A stretch of 64,000 bases of DNA, taken from Saprospiraceae bacterium. Its GTDB lineage: Bacteria > Bacteroidota > Bacteroidia > Chitinophagales > Saprospiraceae. Below, piece after piece: positions 1-9,944 of this stretch. Position numbers and translations under genes: made by a program. The notes under the pieces were generated by a model, which searched no databases, had not been told where the DNA came from, and was given only the letters and a program-made list of their open reading frames with translations. Numbering within the stretch: the first letter of the stretch is position 1; every line of letters begins with the position of its first letter. The DNA lies in assembly GCA_016714025.1 (NCBI GenBank), contig JADJOB010000002.1, forward strand, positions 1 to 64,000, in the 5' to 3' direction.

Positions 1-1102
1 ACAGCTCCGTTATCTAAGCAGAAATCGGACTTGGATAGGATGAGACAACGATATGAATAATTATTTTACCGAAAATAAACTGGTTGGTATTTCAATAGGC
101 ATTATTAAAAGACGGGAAAATTTATTTGACAAAAGGTTATGGAACACGAGAAATTTGGCACATCAAAACCAATTGACAGTCTGACAAACTTTCTCAGCAC
201 TCAGTTGCAAAATTATTTACTGCAACTGCAATTATGCAGTATCTGGGCAAGGCCAAAATCGACATTACCCAAAAAACTTATCTACTACTTGCCTGAAGTT
301 CAAAATGAAAGACAAGAGATATAAGAACACGCTTTCATTGAACACCTTTTGACTCACAGTTCTGGACTTCCTAGGACATAGAGTTAAAAAATCACCCAAT
401 AAGCAGTAGCTCCTTAAGAAAACTTGTTTTACAGTTTAAATAACCAGGTTCTGGATTTTAGCCGGGAACAAAATTCGATGGGGCAAAACCTATAGCAATG
501 CCCTTATGATATATAGCCGTTACCTGGTGCAAAAATATCGGGGCAAACAATACGAGAGCTACATAAGAGATAACATTCCCCTTTTTTTTTAAAGTCAGAA
601 TATGCCAAACAGCTTCACTGACCACTTGAAAATTCCTACAGATAGAAGGAGCACCCCATATTTTAAAAAAGGGCAATGTTAAAGTTGGGGGGGTGTGTAT
701 ACCTGAGAATGCTGAGCATTCGCCAAGCGGAAACCTGAATTCTTGTTCACTTGATCCATCCAATTGGATAATTCAAAATTTGAATATTTATAAAGATTCC
801 ACCTCCATTTATGGTATTATAAAGAGCAGCACACTAAATAATATCTGGACAACAAGATTTGTTGCACCACAAAATAAAAATGTGTCAATCGGACTTGGGT
901 GGTGGATTACAAATTTCTCGAATCATTAGGGAAGTATTATTGGCGTTGGCGATAATCCAGGTTTCTCAATCTTGACTAATTTTTTCCAGAACACAACTTC
1001 GGAATAACTGTTCCGAGTAATCAAATGTAATCTGAGCAAATAGTGTGGAATAAAATTCCGTTTGACATTGTAAATTTATTCAAAGACGATTGGAAAAGAT
1101 AA
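1..1102 (+). pseudogene. Decayed or noisy copy of a beta-lactamase/DD-peptidase-family serine hydrolase
   Basis: The sequence follows the intact serine hydrolase at 14957-16043 almost base for base but is broken by dozens of small insertions and deletions, so no frame stays open for more than about 80 codons. The 5' part of the gene lies outside the window. Fragments of the family signature remain readable, such as the segment around 693-929 that matches the C-terminal half. The mixture of indels with few substitutions could mean relaxed selection, but it also resembles uncorrected reads at a contig end. The copy keeps its downstream attC. Confidence 0.85.
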
Positions 1103-1107
1103 CTTGG

Positions 1108-1241
1108 CGGGGAGTAGCACCCACCCAAAAGGCGGGGTTTCGTGTTCCAAAAGACAGTATGTTTGGTTAATCAAACATTGTTTTTCAAATCAAGTTTTGT
1201 GGTGAAATCCCCGCCCTTCGGGTAGCTGCAAAACGTTAGGC
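1108..1241 (+). repeat. attC-like site 1 (family B)
   Basis: Imperfect inverted repeat with arms ACCC..GGCGGGG and CCCCGCC..GGGTAG, closing with R' GTTAGGC at 1235-1241. It is nearly identical to the site at 16048-16180 behind the intact paralogue, but its R'' box is eroded. TATGTTTG at 1158-1165 resembles a Bacteroidota -7 box. Confidence 0.8.
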
Positions 1242-1297
1242 GTAATGCTATGAGCGACCGTACATAGAAAAAAAAAGAAAAATACGACCTTTGTCTA

Positions 1298-2181
1298 ATG
1301 AAAGATTTGTTTCCATTCTACACCATCGGACATTTTATAAACGAACCGACAAAACCCTACTGAATTTGAGATTATGCGGTTTGATGAAATGGACGAACCC
1401 GAAGTGGACGACATTCACAAACATACTTTTTACGAAATTCTTGGACAGAAAAGGCATAAGTAAACAAACAATTGATTATAAAGAATATGAAGTTTTACCA
1501 AACAGTTTGTTTTTTATTTCACCCAACCAAGTTCATCAATTTGAAGAATGGAAACCACTCAAAGGCGGAACAATTCTATTTACAGAAGATTTCTTTTTGC
1601 TCAACCACAATAATAAAGACAAACTTTTTGAACTAAGTTTTTTGGACAACTTTTATGCAAATCCTTGTATTCAGTTGGACAAAATAAATTTTGTCGACAT
1701 TAAACAAACCATTGACCTAATTGCCAACGAGCAAAAACGAGCCGATAAAAGCCAAACAATTACACAATCATTGCTTCATATTTTATTGGCACAAGTTCAG
1801 CGTTGCATTGACAAAGAAACAGACAAGACAGTTTCAAAAAGTATTTAATACTATTCAAACAATTCAAAAACCTTTTAGATAAGCATTTTGCCGAAAACAA
1901 AACGACTTCATATTTTGCTCAACAACTTCATATTACTGCACATCATTTAAACCTAATCACAAAAGAAGTTACTGGGAAAAACAGCAAGTGAAGTGATAAG
2001 GGCAAGAAGTATTTTAGAAGCAAAACGGTTATTAACTTTCACTGATAAGACAGTTTCAGAAATTGCTTTTGAACTCAATTATACCGATAGTTCTTACTTC
2101 GCCAAAACCTTTAAATCTGAAACAAACGTATCGCCAATGGAATTCAAAACTGAAATGTCCGAAAAGTACCGAACAAGGTAG
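1298..2181 (+). CDS. AraC-family transcriptional regulator, frameshifted
   Basis: Translating across frames gives a full AraC regulator. The N-terminal cupin-like sensor (HKHTFYEI near 1410, then VLPNSLFFISPNQVHQF near 1494-1542) is followed by the helix-turn-helix domain with ARSILEAKRLLTFTDKTVSE and FAKTFK near 2001-2160. At least three one-base shifts (near 1357 in CCC, 1437, and 1840 in an A-run) break the frame. ATG at 1298 fits the protein better than the first ATG of the longest open frame. It is the first gene of a three-gene cassette (1236-3781) and probably controls the two downstream genes. Its ligand cannot be told from sequence. Confidence 0.8.
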
Positions 2182-2261
2182 GTTTCATCTTAACATCAAG
2201 GCTTTTCATCGCCTCATCTTTGCATTGTCAATATTGACATCACAATTTAATATTTTATACA

Positions 2262-2804
2262 ATGCAAGAACAAGCAAAATGGGTTTTAGACCCAAGCCAC
2301 ACCAAAGTAGGTTTTAGTGTAAGACACTTTGGTATTTCTGAAACAGATGGTTTTTTCAGAAACTACACAGGAACAGTAAAAACAGAAAAGGAGGACTTTT
2401 CTGATTTACAAGTAAACGTAACTGTGCAAATTGACAGCATAGACACCAATGATGCTCAAAGAGATGCACACTTAAAAGCAGATGATTTTTTAACGCTGAA
2501 AAATTTCCAGAAATGACATTTGAAAGCACAACATTAGAAAAAACTGCTACTGCCAATGAGTACAAAATGCACGGCAATTTAACAATTCGTGACATCACAA
2601 AACCAGTCATTTTTGATTTAGAATATGCAGGTACTGTACCACAAGACCCATTTGGTAACACAAAAGCAGGTTTCTTTATTTCTGGCAGTATCAACCGACA
2701 AGATTTTGGACTTTTCCTTTAATGTTATGTTGGGTACAGGAAATTTAGCAGTTTCTGACAAAGTGAAAATTAATATTCCTGTTCAACTTTTAAAAGTAGC
2801 GTAA
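2262..2804 (+). CDS. YceI-family lipocalin-like protein, frameshifted
   Basis: The N-terminus WVLDPSHTKVGFSVRHFGIS is the hallmark of YceI proteins, which are eight-stranded lipocalin-like barrels that bind isoprenoid-type lipids. The rest (GNLTIRDITKPVIFDLEY, then DFGL, NVMLGTG, KVKINIPVQLLKVA) completes a normal family length of about 180 residues. Two compensating shifts, near 2497 and 2713, split the reading frame. No signal peptide is visible, so this is the cytoplasmic type. It lies between an AraC regulator and a short-chain dehydrogenase in one cassette; the SDR starts two bases after its stop, which suggests co-transcription. Confidence 0.82.
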
Positions 2805-2805
2805 A

Positions 2806-3636
2806 ATGAAAAATAAAATTTGGTTTATTACAGGAATATCAAGCGGTTTGGGTAAGGCACTTGCCCAAACTGTAATTGAAAATGGCGACTTTGTAATTGG
2901 TACTTTTCGCAACCAAACACAAGCAGACATTTTTAATAATCAGCACAAAGACGAAGCATTTGCTTTGACTTTGGACATTTCAAAACCGACTGAAATAGAA
3001 AAAAGTAGTTAAATTAGTTACGGACAAATTCGAAAAAATTGATGTGCTTGTAAACAATGCAGGTTTTGGTTTTGCTTGGTGCTATTGAAGAAACAAGTAC
3101 AGCCGAAACAAGAGAAATTTTTAAGCAAACTTTTTGGAACATTGAAATTGACACAATCATTTTTACCAATGTTACGGCAACAGAAAAGTGGACATGTTAT
3201 TCAAATTTCTTCTCACGGTGGTTTTAAAGCATTCCCAGGTTTTGGTATTTACAATGCAAGCAAATTCGCATTAGAAGGTTTTAGTGAAGCATTGGCAATT
3301 GAAGTTGCACCATTAGGTATAAAACTTACCATTGTAGAACCTGGACCTTTCAGAACAAATTTTGCAGGTAATTCATTCAGGCAAGCCAACAAAATTATTG
3401 AAGATTACAACTCAACAGCAGGAGCTTTTAGAGAACGAATGAAACAAGTTGATGGCAAACAAGAAGGCGACCCAATAAAAGCATCACATGCAATTATTGA
3501 CATCACTAAACTTGACACACCACCATTGCGACTACCATTAGGAAAAATTGCAATTGTTTCATTGACAGCAAAGTTGGACAGCGTACAAAAAGACATCAAC
3601 ACATACAAAGACATTGCAGAAAGCGTTGTATATTAG
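2806..3636 (+). CDS. Short-chain dehydrogenase/reductase (SDR), frameshifted
   Basis: Classical SDR: the cofactor motif TGISSGLGKA is at residues 8-17, NNAG lies near 3052-3063, and the catalytic pair is in YNASKFALEG near 3250. The Ser-Ser of the active site is in QISSHGG. Shifts near 3005 (AAAAAG) and 3070 split it into two open frames; the joined protein is about 275 residues, typical of oxidoreductases acting on small carbonyl compounds. It begins two bases after the YceI stop and is the last gene of the three-gene cassette. The substrate is unknown. Confidence 0.85.
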
Positions 3637-3657
3637 CGGTGGACAAAAAGCACATAC

Positions 3658-3787
3658 GCCTAACAGCGGTTTGGCAAAAGCAGGGCTGACGTGATAAATT
3701 GAACACTTGTACTTCTATCAACATTTGTGGTTTATTGAACATTTGTGCTTCTAATCCCTGCCTTCGCCAAGCCGCAAACCGTTATAG
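3658..3787 (+). repeat. attC-like site 2 (family E/D-like)
   Basis: R'' GCCTAAC at 3658-3664 and R' GTTATAG at 3781-3787 flank arms GGTTTGGCAAAAGCAGGG and CCCTGCCTTCGCCAAGCC. The extended cassette end TACGCCTAAC is the exact reverse complement of this cassette's start GTTAGGCGTA at 1235, a perfect 10-base match. Confidence 0.9.
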
Positions 3788-3811
3788 GGCATTTTAAAAG
3801 ACGACACAACA

Positions 3812-5894
3812 ATGAAATTTGAATTCCTCGGACACGGACTTTTTGACGAACACGACACGACCGTAGGAAACTATTTGCACAAATCTTTCCAAGACAAAAA
3901 TTTTGACACATTTCAATGTTTCGTTGCATTTACAACTTTATCAGGACTATCAGTTTTTATTGACGAACTTGAAGCAGTAAAAGAACGGTATAAAAAAATC
4001 GAATTTTATTTAGGAGTTGACGACAAAGGAACTTCAAGAGAAGCGTTACTCGAACTTCTAAACAGAAATATTGACACATTCATTTATTACAATCCGACAA
4101 AGCGAACAAGGGCTATTTATCATCCAAAGCTTTACATTTTCGTGGGGACAAGGCGAACAGAGTAATTTTAGGCTCTTCTAATCTTACAAGACCAGGACTG
4201 TTTAACAACATTGAAGCATCAATGGCAATGGATTTTGTTTCAGGAAATTTTCAAGGAACAAAACTCTTGAAACAAATAGAAGAATACTTTGCTTCATTCT
4301 TTGGTAAAGACAATCATAACCTTCAAAAAATTAAATACTGCACTTATTAAGTATTTAACCGATAGAGAACTAATTCTCCCCGAAAAGAGAATTTTCAAGG
4401 ACGAAGAAGAAAAGAAAAAACCAATGTTACTGACGAAGAAGGAAATGACCTTTTTACTGCAATTGAAGCACCTTATGTTGACCTCGAAGAACTTGAAAAT
4501 GTTGATAGTGAAACCGAACAAAAGGAATATTTACCACGGACAATTGCTCTTACAGAACATTATTTTGCAATGTGGCCTGAGAACTTCCAAAAGTTCAAAG
4601 AGTTTAAATTAAAATACAATACAGTAATTGTTCCGAGAGACTTTGAAAATCCAACACTTTATGGATGGTATGTAAAGCAAAAGCTCTTTATAGAGAAGAG
4701 AGAATTCCCGAAGAACATTTAGAAAAGCTAATAGAAGTTGGATTTTCGTTTAGTGACGGACACCAAATTCGCTTTGATAAAATTTGGGAAGGATATTATC
4801 AAGAATTGAAAACGTATTTCATTGAAAACGGTCATTCTGATGTGCCAAGACGTAAAGACCGAAACGACCCTTTTTTATAGACTTTCCAACTTTGTCGCTA
4901 TGCAGCGACATTTTAAGAAAAAGGGTGACCAACGAATGACCGATTACAGAATTAAGAAACTGGACGAAATTAAATTTAGTTGGGAAGTAGGTCCAAGAAA
5001 TGCGGGTTTGACAGTAAAACACGATGACCAATGGTTAGAAACATTATCTCAATATTCCGACTTCAAGAAGAAATATAAAAGAGAACCAAAGCAGAAAAGA
5101 AATTCTGATGAATACAAACTTGGGAAGTGGAGAAATGACCAAGCAGTATATCGCAAACAAGGAATTTTATCACAAGACAGAATCGAGTTGTTAGAAGCTG
5201 AAGGAATAATCTGGGATTTGGATGAACACGATTTTAATCAAAAAATTCAAAGACTTTTAAAATATAAGGAAGAGTTTGGAAATTTTGATGTTCCATTAAG
5301 CTATGCGATTGATGGTGTTTCACTTGGACAATTTGTTTATAGTGTTAAAAACGAGGGACAAAACCAGAAAACAAAGAGAAGTTAGAAAGAATTGGAATGA
5401 TGGGTGTTATTCTTCGCACCGAAGCACAAACGACTGGCAACAAAAGAAGCCATATAACAACTGAATGGCGACAAAATTTTGAAGAACTTAAAAAGCTCAA
5501 GGAAAACGGAGTAAATATTAACGAAATTAACCAAGACAATAAAGAGTATCCTAAAATTGGAAATTGGATTTTCAATCAACAAAAACGTTACAGACACAGC
5601 AAACTAAGTGATGAACAAGAAAGTCTATTGGAGCAATTAGGTTTAAGATTATCAAGAGAAGATACAAAAGAAGCACGTTGGAATATTTTTTATGAATTAC
5701 TTTGTGACTATAAAAAGCAATATGGTGATTGCCGAGTTTCAAAGTCATTTGACAAAGAGTTAAATATTTGGGTAGGACTTCAAAGACGTGGCTATAAAAG
5801 AAACACATTAATACAAGAACGAATAGACAAGCTAAATGAAATACAATTTGAGTGGACAGTTGACACAACGACAAAGAAGAAAAACGCCCTATAA
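3812..5894 (+). CDS. Phospholipase-D-like nuclease domain with helicase-associated repeats, multiply frameshifted
   Basis: The N-terminal part carries a PLD/HKD-type domain: YHPKLYIF followed by a RVILGSSNLT segment (4110-4190). The rest contains about four or five 65-70 residue helicase-associated (HA) type repeats with W and LG..RR/LGKWRN signatures (for example near 4780-4990, 5020-5200, 5250-5350, 5460-5640 and 5680-5860). No ATPase motifs of a helicase are seen between them. At least five shifts, for instance near 4143, 4430, 4670, 4874 and 5370, interrupt the frame. The pairing of a nuclease-like domain with DNA-binding repeats recalls restriction-type defence helicases, but here the motor is absent. 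Function is inferred only. Confidence 0.65.
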
Positions 5895-6020
5895 CAGCAC
5901 CTACAAGAAATTGGCGGTTCAGTGGTTAAATGAAGCTTTGTGCTTCGTATCAAGTTCAGTGGTGGCAGACAGTTTTCGTCTCCGAAATCGCCAACTTCTT
6001 GTAGCTGCAAACCGTTAGGC
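5889..6020 (+). repeat. attC-like site 3 (family C)
   Basis: R'' CTATAAC (5889-5895), R' GTTAGGC (6014-6020), arms CTACAAGAAATTGGCG and CGCCAACTTCTTGTAG. The cassette end GCCCTATAAC exactly complements its start GTTATAGGGC at 3781. Confidence 0.92.
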
Positions 6021-6116
6021 AACAGTGAAAAGAAACCTTCTGCAAACAATTATCGTTATTATAACACAAAAAGACATAATTAATATTTGAGCAAAATACT
6101 GATTGTTAAAAAATAA

Positions 6117-6878
6117 ATGAACAAGGGACAGATTTCAAATTTACTAAGAGGACTTGGATTAATTTATTTTACTGATTGGCTGAGATATTATATTCAAAAA
6201 TTTAAAAATCGCAAGATTAACAGGGATTTTAAATCAAAGAATCCTGATGTAAAACTTCCACCAGATTATTTGATTTATGAGTCATTCCAGATAAATTATC
6301 AGAAATATTACACAGAGAGCATTGAAACTGCTAAATGGTTGTCAGACCATTTCAAAAAACACATTGATTTAAAAGACACAAGGATACTGGATTGGGGTTG
6401 CGGCCCTGGTAGGATAATTCGACACTTACCAAATGTGATTGGTAATGGATGCGAATATTTTGGTACCGATTATAACAAAAAATCTATTGATTGGTGTTCA
6501 AAAAACTTGACTAATATTCAACTCAATAAAAACTCATTAAGAGCTCAATTACCCTATGATGATAATTTTGTAGATGTGATTTACGGCATCTCGATCCTTA
6601 CTCACCTTTCAGAGCAACTACATTATGATTGGTACAATGAGTTATATCGGATTTTAAAACCAAATGGTATAATGTTTCTGACGACACAAGGAGATAATTT
6701 CAAGGTTAAATTGACTGTTTTGGAGTTGAATAAATATGAAAATAACCAATTGGTTGTTAGAGGAAAAGTAAAAGAAGGGCATAGAACTTATTCAGCATTT
6801 CATCCACAAGGATTTATGAGACAATTATTCAAAAATGTTGAGATTTTAGAACATATTGAGACAAAACCTGAAAAATGA
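6117..6878 (+). CDS. Class I SAM-dependent methyltransferase
   Basis: The SAM-binding motif I ILDWGCGPGRI is at residues 89-99, with a motif II-like GTDYNKKSID acidic end about 25 residues later and a post-motif LYRILKPNG (motif III region). The 253-residue protein ends at an in-frame TGA at 6876-6878. Beyond that stop the same frame continues with KWLPQDIWIIKK, a typical methyltransferase C-terminal strand, up to about 6950 in the attC. The TGA may therefore be a nonsense mutation or a base error. It is the sole gene of cassette 6015-7057. The methyl acceptor is unknown. Confidence 0.85.
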   Translation: MNKGQISNLLRGLGLIYFTDWLRYYIQKFKNRKINRDFKSKNPDVKLPPDYLIYESFQINYQKYYTESIETAKWLSDHFKKHIDLKDTRILDWGCGPGRIIRHLPNVIGNGCEYFGTDYNKKSIDWCSKNLTNIQLNKNSLRAQLPYDDNFVDVIYGISILTHLSEQLHYDWYNELYRILKPNGIMFLTTQGDNFKVKLTVLELNKYENNQLVVRGKVKEGHRTYSAFHPQGFMRQLFKNVEILEHIETKPEK

Positions 6879-6928
6879 AAATGGTTGCCACAAGATATTT
6901 GGATAATAAAGAAACAAAAATCACCGTT

Positions 6929-7063
6929 GCCTAACAGGCAGTACATGCTACACCGCTTCTGACTTTATTTTTATCCTTAATTTTTTCGATTGTTTAATAA
7001 ATTTTTTTTACTTTTGGTTGACATCCCTTTGGCGGTGCAGCGTGTACTGCCAAAACGTTAGTA
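6929..7063 (+). repeat. attC-like site 4 (family A)
   Basis: R'' GCCTAAC (6929-6935), R' GTTAGTA (7057-7063), arms GGCAGTACATGCTACACCGC and GCGGTGCAGCGTGTACTGCC. The end GTTGCCTAAC exactly complements the cassette start GTTAGGCAAC at 6014. The T-rich loop contains a promoter-like element. Confidence 0.93.
6985..7016 (+). promoter_or_regulatory. Promoter-like element inside attC 4
   Basis: TTCG (6985-6988), 20 bp, TACTTTTG (7009-7016): matches the Bacteroidota -33 TTTG / -7 TAnnTTTG pattern with one mismatch at -33. It points at the next cassette. Confidence 0.5.
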
Positions 7064-7328
7064 CACATGATGCAATAGGGATTTAATAAATCATTTGGAT
7101 TCAGTTCATATCGCTCTTACTTGGCTTTAAATCACAATTTGCTTCGGTAAGAAAATTAGAACTTAGAACGTTTCACTTGTAGGGACAGCATCACGGGACG
7201 ATAACAGGCAGCACTCGCTACACCGCTTGCTACTTTATGTTTTTGCTTTTAATTTTTTGGATGTTTAATAAATATTTTTTACTTTTGGCTAGCAACCCTT
7301 TGGCTGTGCAGCGTGTACTGCCAAACCG
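7058..7328 (+). other. ORF-less cassette, copy 1
   Basis: A complete cassette of about 270 bp between two R' boxes, with roughly 140 bp ahead of its attC and no credible ORF on either strand. It is almost identical to 18666-18936 and clearly related to 12016-12286. Blocks shared with the divergent copy are CATGATG near the start, CTTGGCTTT, CAATT.GC..CGG, and TTTCACTTGTAGGGAC..CATCACG near the end. TGATGC near the start can pair with GCATCA near the end. An RNA, a leader or a regulatory role is possible; nothing proves one. Confidence 0.75.
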
Positions 7329-7334
7329 TTAGCA
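7199..7334 (+). repeat. attC-like site 5 (family A)
   Basis: R'' CGATAAC (7199-7205), R' GTTAGCA (7328-7334), arms as in site 4. Unlike most sites, the R'' does not complement the cassette's own start (GTTAGTA), suggesting one end was exchanged or mutated. Confidence 0.85.
7256..7287 (+). promoter_or_regulatory. Promoter-like element inside attC 5
   Basis: TTTG (7256-7259), 20 bp, TACTTTTG (7280-7287), a full match to the Bacteroidota promoter pattern, directed rightward. Confidence 0.55.
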
Positions 7335-7370
7335 GTAATGCAAAGAATGACTATCAAAAACGACAGAATA

Positions 7371-7715
7371 TTACTTTGACGACTTCTTTAAATCCTTTAA
7401 CCCCCAATCAGACATACTATCAATAATCGGCAACAATGTTTTTCCGTATTTCGAAATTTTGTACTCCACTCTTGGCGGAATTTCTGCATAAATAATTCTT
7501 TCCAGAATATTATCTTCTTCCATTTCACGAAGTTGGTTGACCAACATTTGCTTACTAATATCAGGTATTGCCTTTTGTAACATTGAAAAACGATTACAAT
7601 CTTTTCGTATCAAATGAATAATAACAGGTTTCCATTTGCCACCTATTTTATTTAAACAATGTGTAACAGGACAATTGTTCGGATTAAATTCTTTTGTTTT
7701 TCTTTTATTTATCAT
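7371..7715 (-). CDS. HxlR-family transcriptional regulator
   Basis: A 114-residue winged-helix protein with the HxlR signature: CPVTHCLNKIGGKWKP at residues 15-30 (a conserved Cys at the start of the domain), LRKAI-like LQKAIPDISKQMLVNQLREMEEDNI, then the wing VEYKISKYGKTLLP. Such regulators sense electrophiles or oxidants through the N-terminal Cys. It is transcribed divergently from the ferredoxin/PAP2/reductase genes in the same cassette, with 78 bp between the start codons, and probably represses them. It is one of only two reverse-strand genes in the window; the other is also HxlR. Confidence 0.92.
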   Translation of the reverse strand: MINKRKTKEFNPNNCPVTHCLNKIGGKWKPVIIHLIRKDCNRFSMLQKAIPDISKQMLVNQLREMEEDNILERIIYAEIPPRVEYKISKYGKTLLPIIDSMSDWGLKDLKKSSK

Positions 7716-7793
7716 TGGTCTATATTTTTAGACTATAACAATATATATAGACTACTATATATTTTTAGACAAAGGTATTAATTTTGTAACGAA
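7716..7793. promoter_or_regulatory. Divergent intergenic region with HxlR-type operator repeats
   Basis: Contains GTCTA-6-TAGAC (about 7728-7743), the palindrome TATATAG-ACTA-CTATATA centred near 7752, and a further TTTTTAGAC half-site. TAATTTTG at 7779-7786 is a -7 match for the rightward genes. The repeated (T)AGAC/GTCTA half-sites are likely binding sites for the adjacent HxlR protein. Confidence 0.55.
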
Positions 7794-8081
7794 ATGGAAA
7801 GAAAAGAAAAATTTAAAGGCAAAGGTCCAGGCATACTTTTTCCAATTGTTGATTTCAATAAGTGCTCAGGTGCAGGTCCTTGCATTCCAGCCTGCCCGTT
7901 TGATGTGTTCGAACTAAAGTCAATAAACGAAACAGACAAAAAGGGTTTAAACTGGGTAGGAAAACTTAAAACAAAATTCAATAATAAAAAAGCTTATGTT
8001 GTTCAAGCAGACCTTTGTAATGCATGTGGATTATGTGTTATAGCTTGCCCTGAAAAAGCAATAAAATTAAAAGCAAGATGA
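7794..8081 (+). CDS. Two-cluster ferredoxin
   Basis: A 95-residue bacterial ferredoxin. The second cluster motif DLCNACGLCVIACPEKAI is a canonical CxxCxxCxxxCP for a [4Fe-4S] cluster. The first, KCSGAGPCIPACP, lacks the second Cys of the motif (an Ala stands there), so a [3Fe-4S] cluster is likely at that site. It is an electron carrier, probably serving the oxidoreductase encoded three genes on. Its stop overlaps the PAP2 start by four bases (ATGA). Confidence 0.9.
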   Translation: MERKEKFKGKGPGILFPIVDFNKCSGAGPCIPACPFDVFELKSINETDKKGLNWVGKLKTKFNNKKAYVVQADLCNACGLCVIACPEKAIKLKAR

Positions 8082-8715
8082 AATTTCTTTTCCAACTAAT
8101 CTTACTTTTTTTTGGAATAGTTGCATCTGGATTTCTTACGTGGGCGTGCATTATTTCCGGTATTGATTGGCAAATTGCGAAATTTTTTGAATCGAATTAT
8201 ATTTTCATATACGCTGCAATACCCGGAGTAATTGCAGGCATGATCGTACCTTTTGTAATTCTTGGATATTATTTTTTGAAGGGAAAAAGGATGGAAATAA
8301 AGTATATTCTGCTACAGCATTAAAATTGGGGCTTGGATTTTTTACCTCTTTTATCATTTCTACGATCTTGAAATCAGTAACGAATAGAACAGACATGGAG
8401 CCATTTGAATCTCTAGGAAATTATGATTTCAGCAATGGATTCAGATGGGGATTTCTTAATTCAAACAGTTTATGGGAATCTTTTTCCGAGGGATGGCCAT
8501 CAGGGCATACTTTTATTGCTACCACGTTTCTCGTTATTCTTTGGCCAACTCTTCAAAAAGCACAAAAATTATATCACTCACTATATGTTCTCGTCATTAT
8601 GCTCTCTGTTGTCACATCGTTTCATTGGTTTTCTGACATTGTTAGTGGAGTCATTCTTGGAATTATAATCGGTAAATATTTTCAAATAAATCAAAATTAT
8701 GCAAGCAATTATTAG
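8078..8715 (+). CDS. PAP2-family membrane phosphatase, frameshifted
   Basis: The first frame (8078-8323) holds two transmembrane segments. The second (through 8715) starts at about 8290 with DGNKVYSATALKLG and carries the PAP2 motifs GWPSGHTFIATTFL and HWFSDIVSGVILG, including the catalytic His pair. A one-base shift in the GGGAAAAAGG tract near 8285 separates them. Members remove phosphate from lipid phosphates such as undecaprenyl pyrophosphate or phosphatidic acid at the inner membrane. It overlaps the ferredoxin upstream and the reductase downstream, so the genes form a tight operon. Confidence 0.82.
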
Positions 8716-9680
8716 AACAAAAGCAGGTAAAGAATTTTCAACAATGAAAGTCCAAAACATAGAAAATTCTATGACTCAATCGGGGGAGTTAAAAGTAAAA
8801 ATGGTAAGTAGCCGAATTAATCCTGTGGATATGGATTTAATGAAAGGTTTTCCTACGTTGAAGTACAGAAATCCACAAATTGGAGGTATTGATGGAGCAG
8901 GAATCGTTTTAGAAGTTGCGCCTAATGTAAAAGATTTTTCTGTTGGTGATAAGGTTATTTTTTACAGATTATTCAGTGACATTGGAACTTGGGCGGAAGA
9001 AATTAATATTCCTGCAAACGATTGTGCAAAAATTCCCAACAATATAGACGTTAAGGAAGCAGGAACAATTGCTTTACCTTTACTCACAGCTTATGATAGT
9101 ATAACTCAATTAAACGCAAAGAAAGGCGAAAAGATCCTTATTCATGGAGTTGGCGGTGGCGTGGGATTTCAAGCATTGCAAGTAGCCAAACAAATGGGAC
9201 TTTTTGTAATTGGCACAGGCAGTCAATCGGACAAAGCCGTTTTAGATAAAGCAGGACTTGACCAATTTATTGACTATAAAACACAAGACTTTTCGCAGGT
9301 TTTACGAACCAGAGAAGTTGATTATGTTTTTGACGTACTTGGTGAAGACATTCTTAAAAAATCAATTGCTTTACTGCCTAAAAAAAGTAGTTTCTGTAAA
9401 GTTTGTTGATACAGCAAACATGCACAAAGCGGGAGTTAACTTACCAGGTATTATGAAATGGTTAATGAAAATAATGATGGGTAAATACGTGAAACTCGCA
9501 AAGAAAAATAAGGTGGAACTCATTGGACAAGTTACCGGAGCAAATGGAAAAATGCTTCAAAATGCCTTAGACTCAATTAGCCAAAATTATATTCCAAGAG
9601 ACTTTAAAACACTTTCTTTGCATGGCATTTCGACAAAAGGAATGACCAAAAATGATGTTGGGAAAGTAATCGTATTCTGA
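8699..9680 (+). CDS. Zinc-independent MDR family NAD(P)H:quinone-type oxidoreductase, frameshifted
   Basis: Medium-chain dehydrogenase/reductase fold: N-terminal GroES-like half with SRINPVDMDLMKGFP and GGIDGAGIVLEV, then the Rossmann motif HGVGGGVGFQALQVAKQMG near 9140-9190. The catalytic zinc ligands are not evident, as in quinone oxidoreductases. A shift in an A-run near 9385 splits the frame; the second frame supplies the C-terminus ending KNDVGKVIVF. The start lies inside the end of the PAP2 gene. With HxlR and ferredoxin this suggests an inducible redox or detoxification unit. Confidence 0.85.
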
Positions 9681-9699
9681 TAAAATAAATAAGCACTAC

Positions 9700-9831
9700 T
9701 GCCAACAGCGGTTTTGCGTCAGGCGGGGTTTAGTGCTTCGTTTGACGCTTTTGTGTATTTTTGAGTTTGGTTCTTCGTATCAAGTTCGGTGGTAAAAACC
9801 CGCCCGAACGCAAAGCCGCAAAACGTTACTG
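9700..9831 (+). repeat. attC-like site 6 (family E)
   Basis: R'' TGCCAAC (9700-9706), R' GTTACTG (9825-9831), arms GCGTCAGGCGGGG and CCCGCCCGAACGC. The end ACTGCCAAC complements the cassette start GTTAGCAGT with one mismatch. TATTTTTG occurs in the loop. Confidence 0.9.
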
Positions 9832-9944
9832 GCCATCTAAGAATGAAAACAAACATGACACTAATCTTCCATCGTCGCATTTGGTTAAAATTTGCTTTCG
9901 GCTTGAAGACTAAAATATTTGACAGTTTATAATTTCAAATTCAC

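Noticed and set aside
458..763. Reverse-strand ORF at the left edge
   Set aside because: It is antisense to the damaged serine-hydrolase copy and has no family resemblance.
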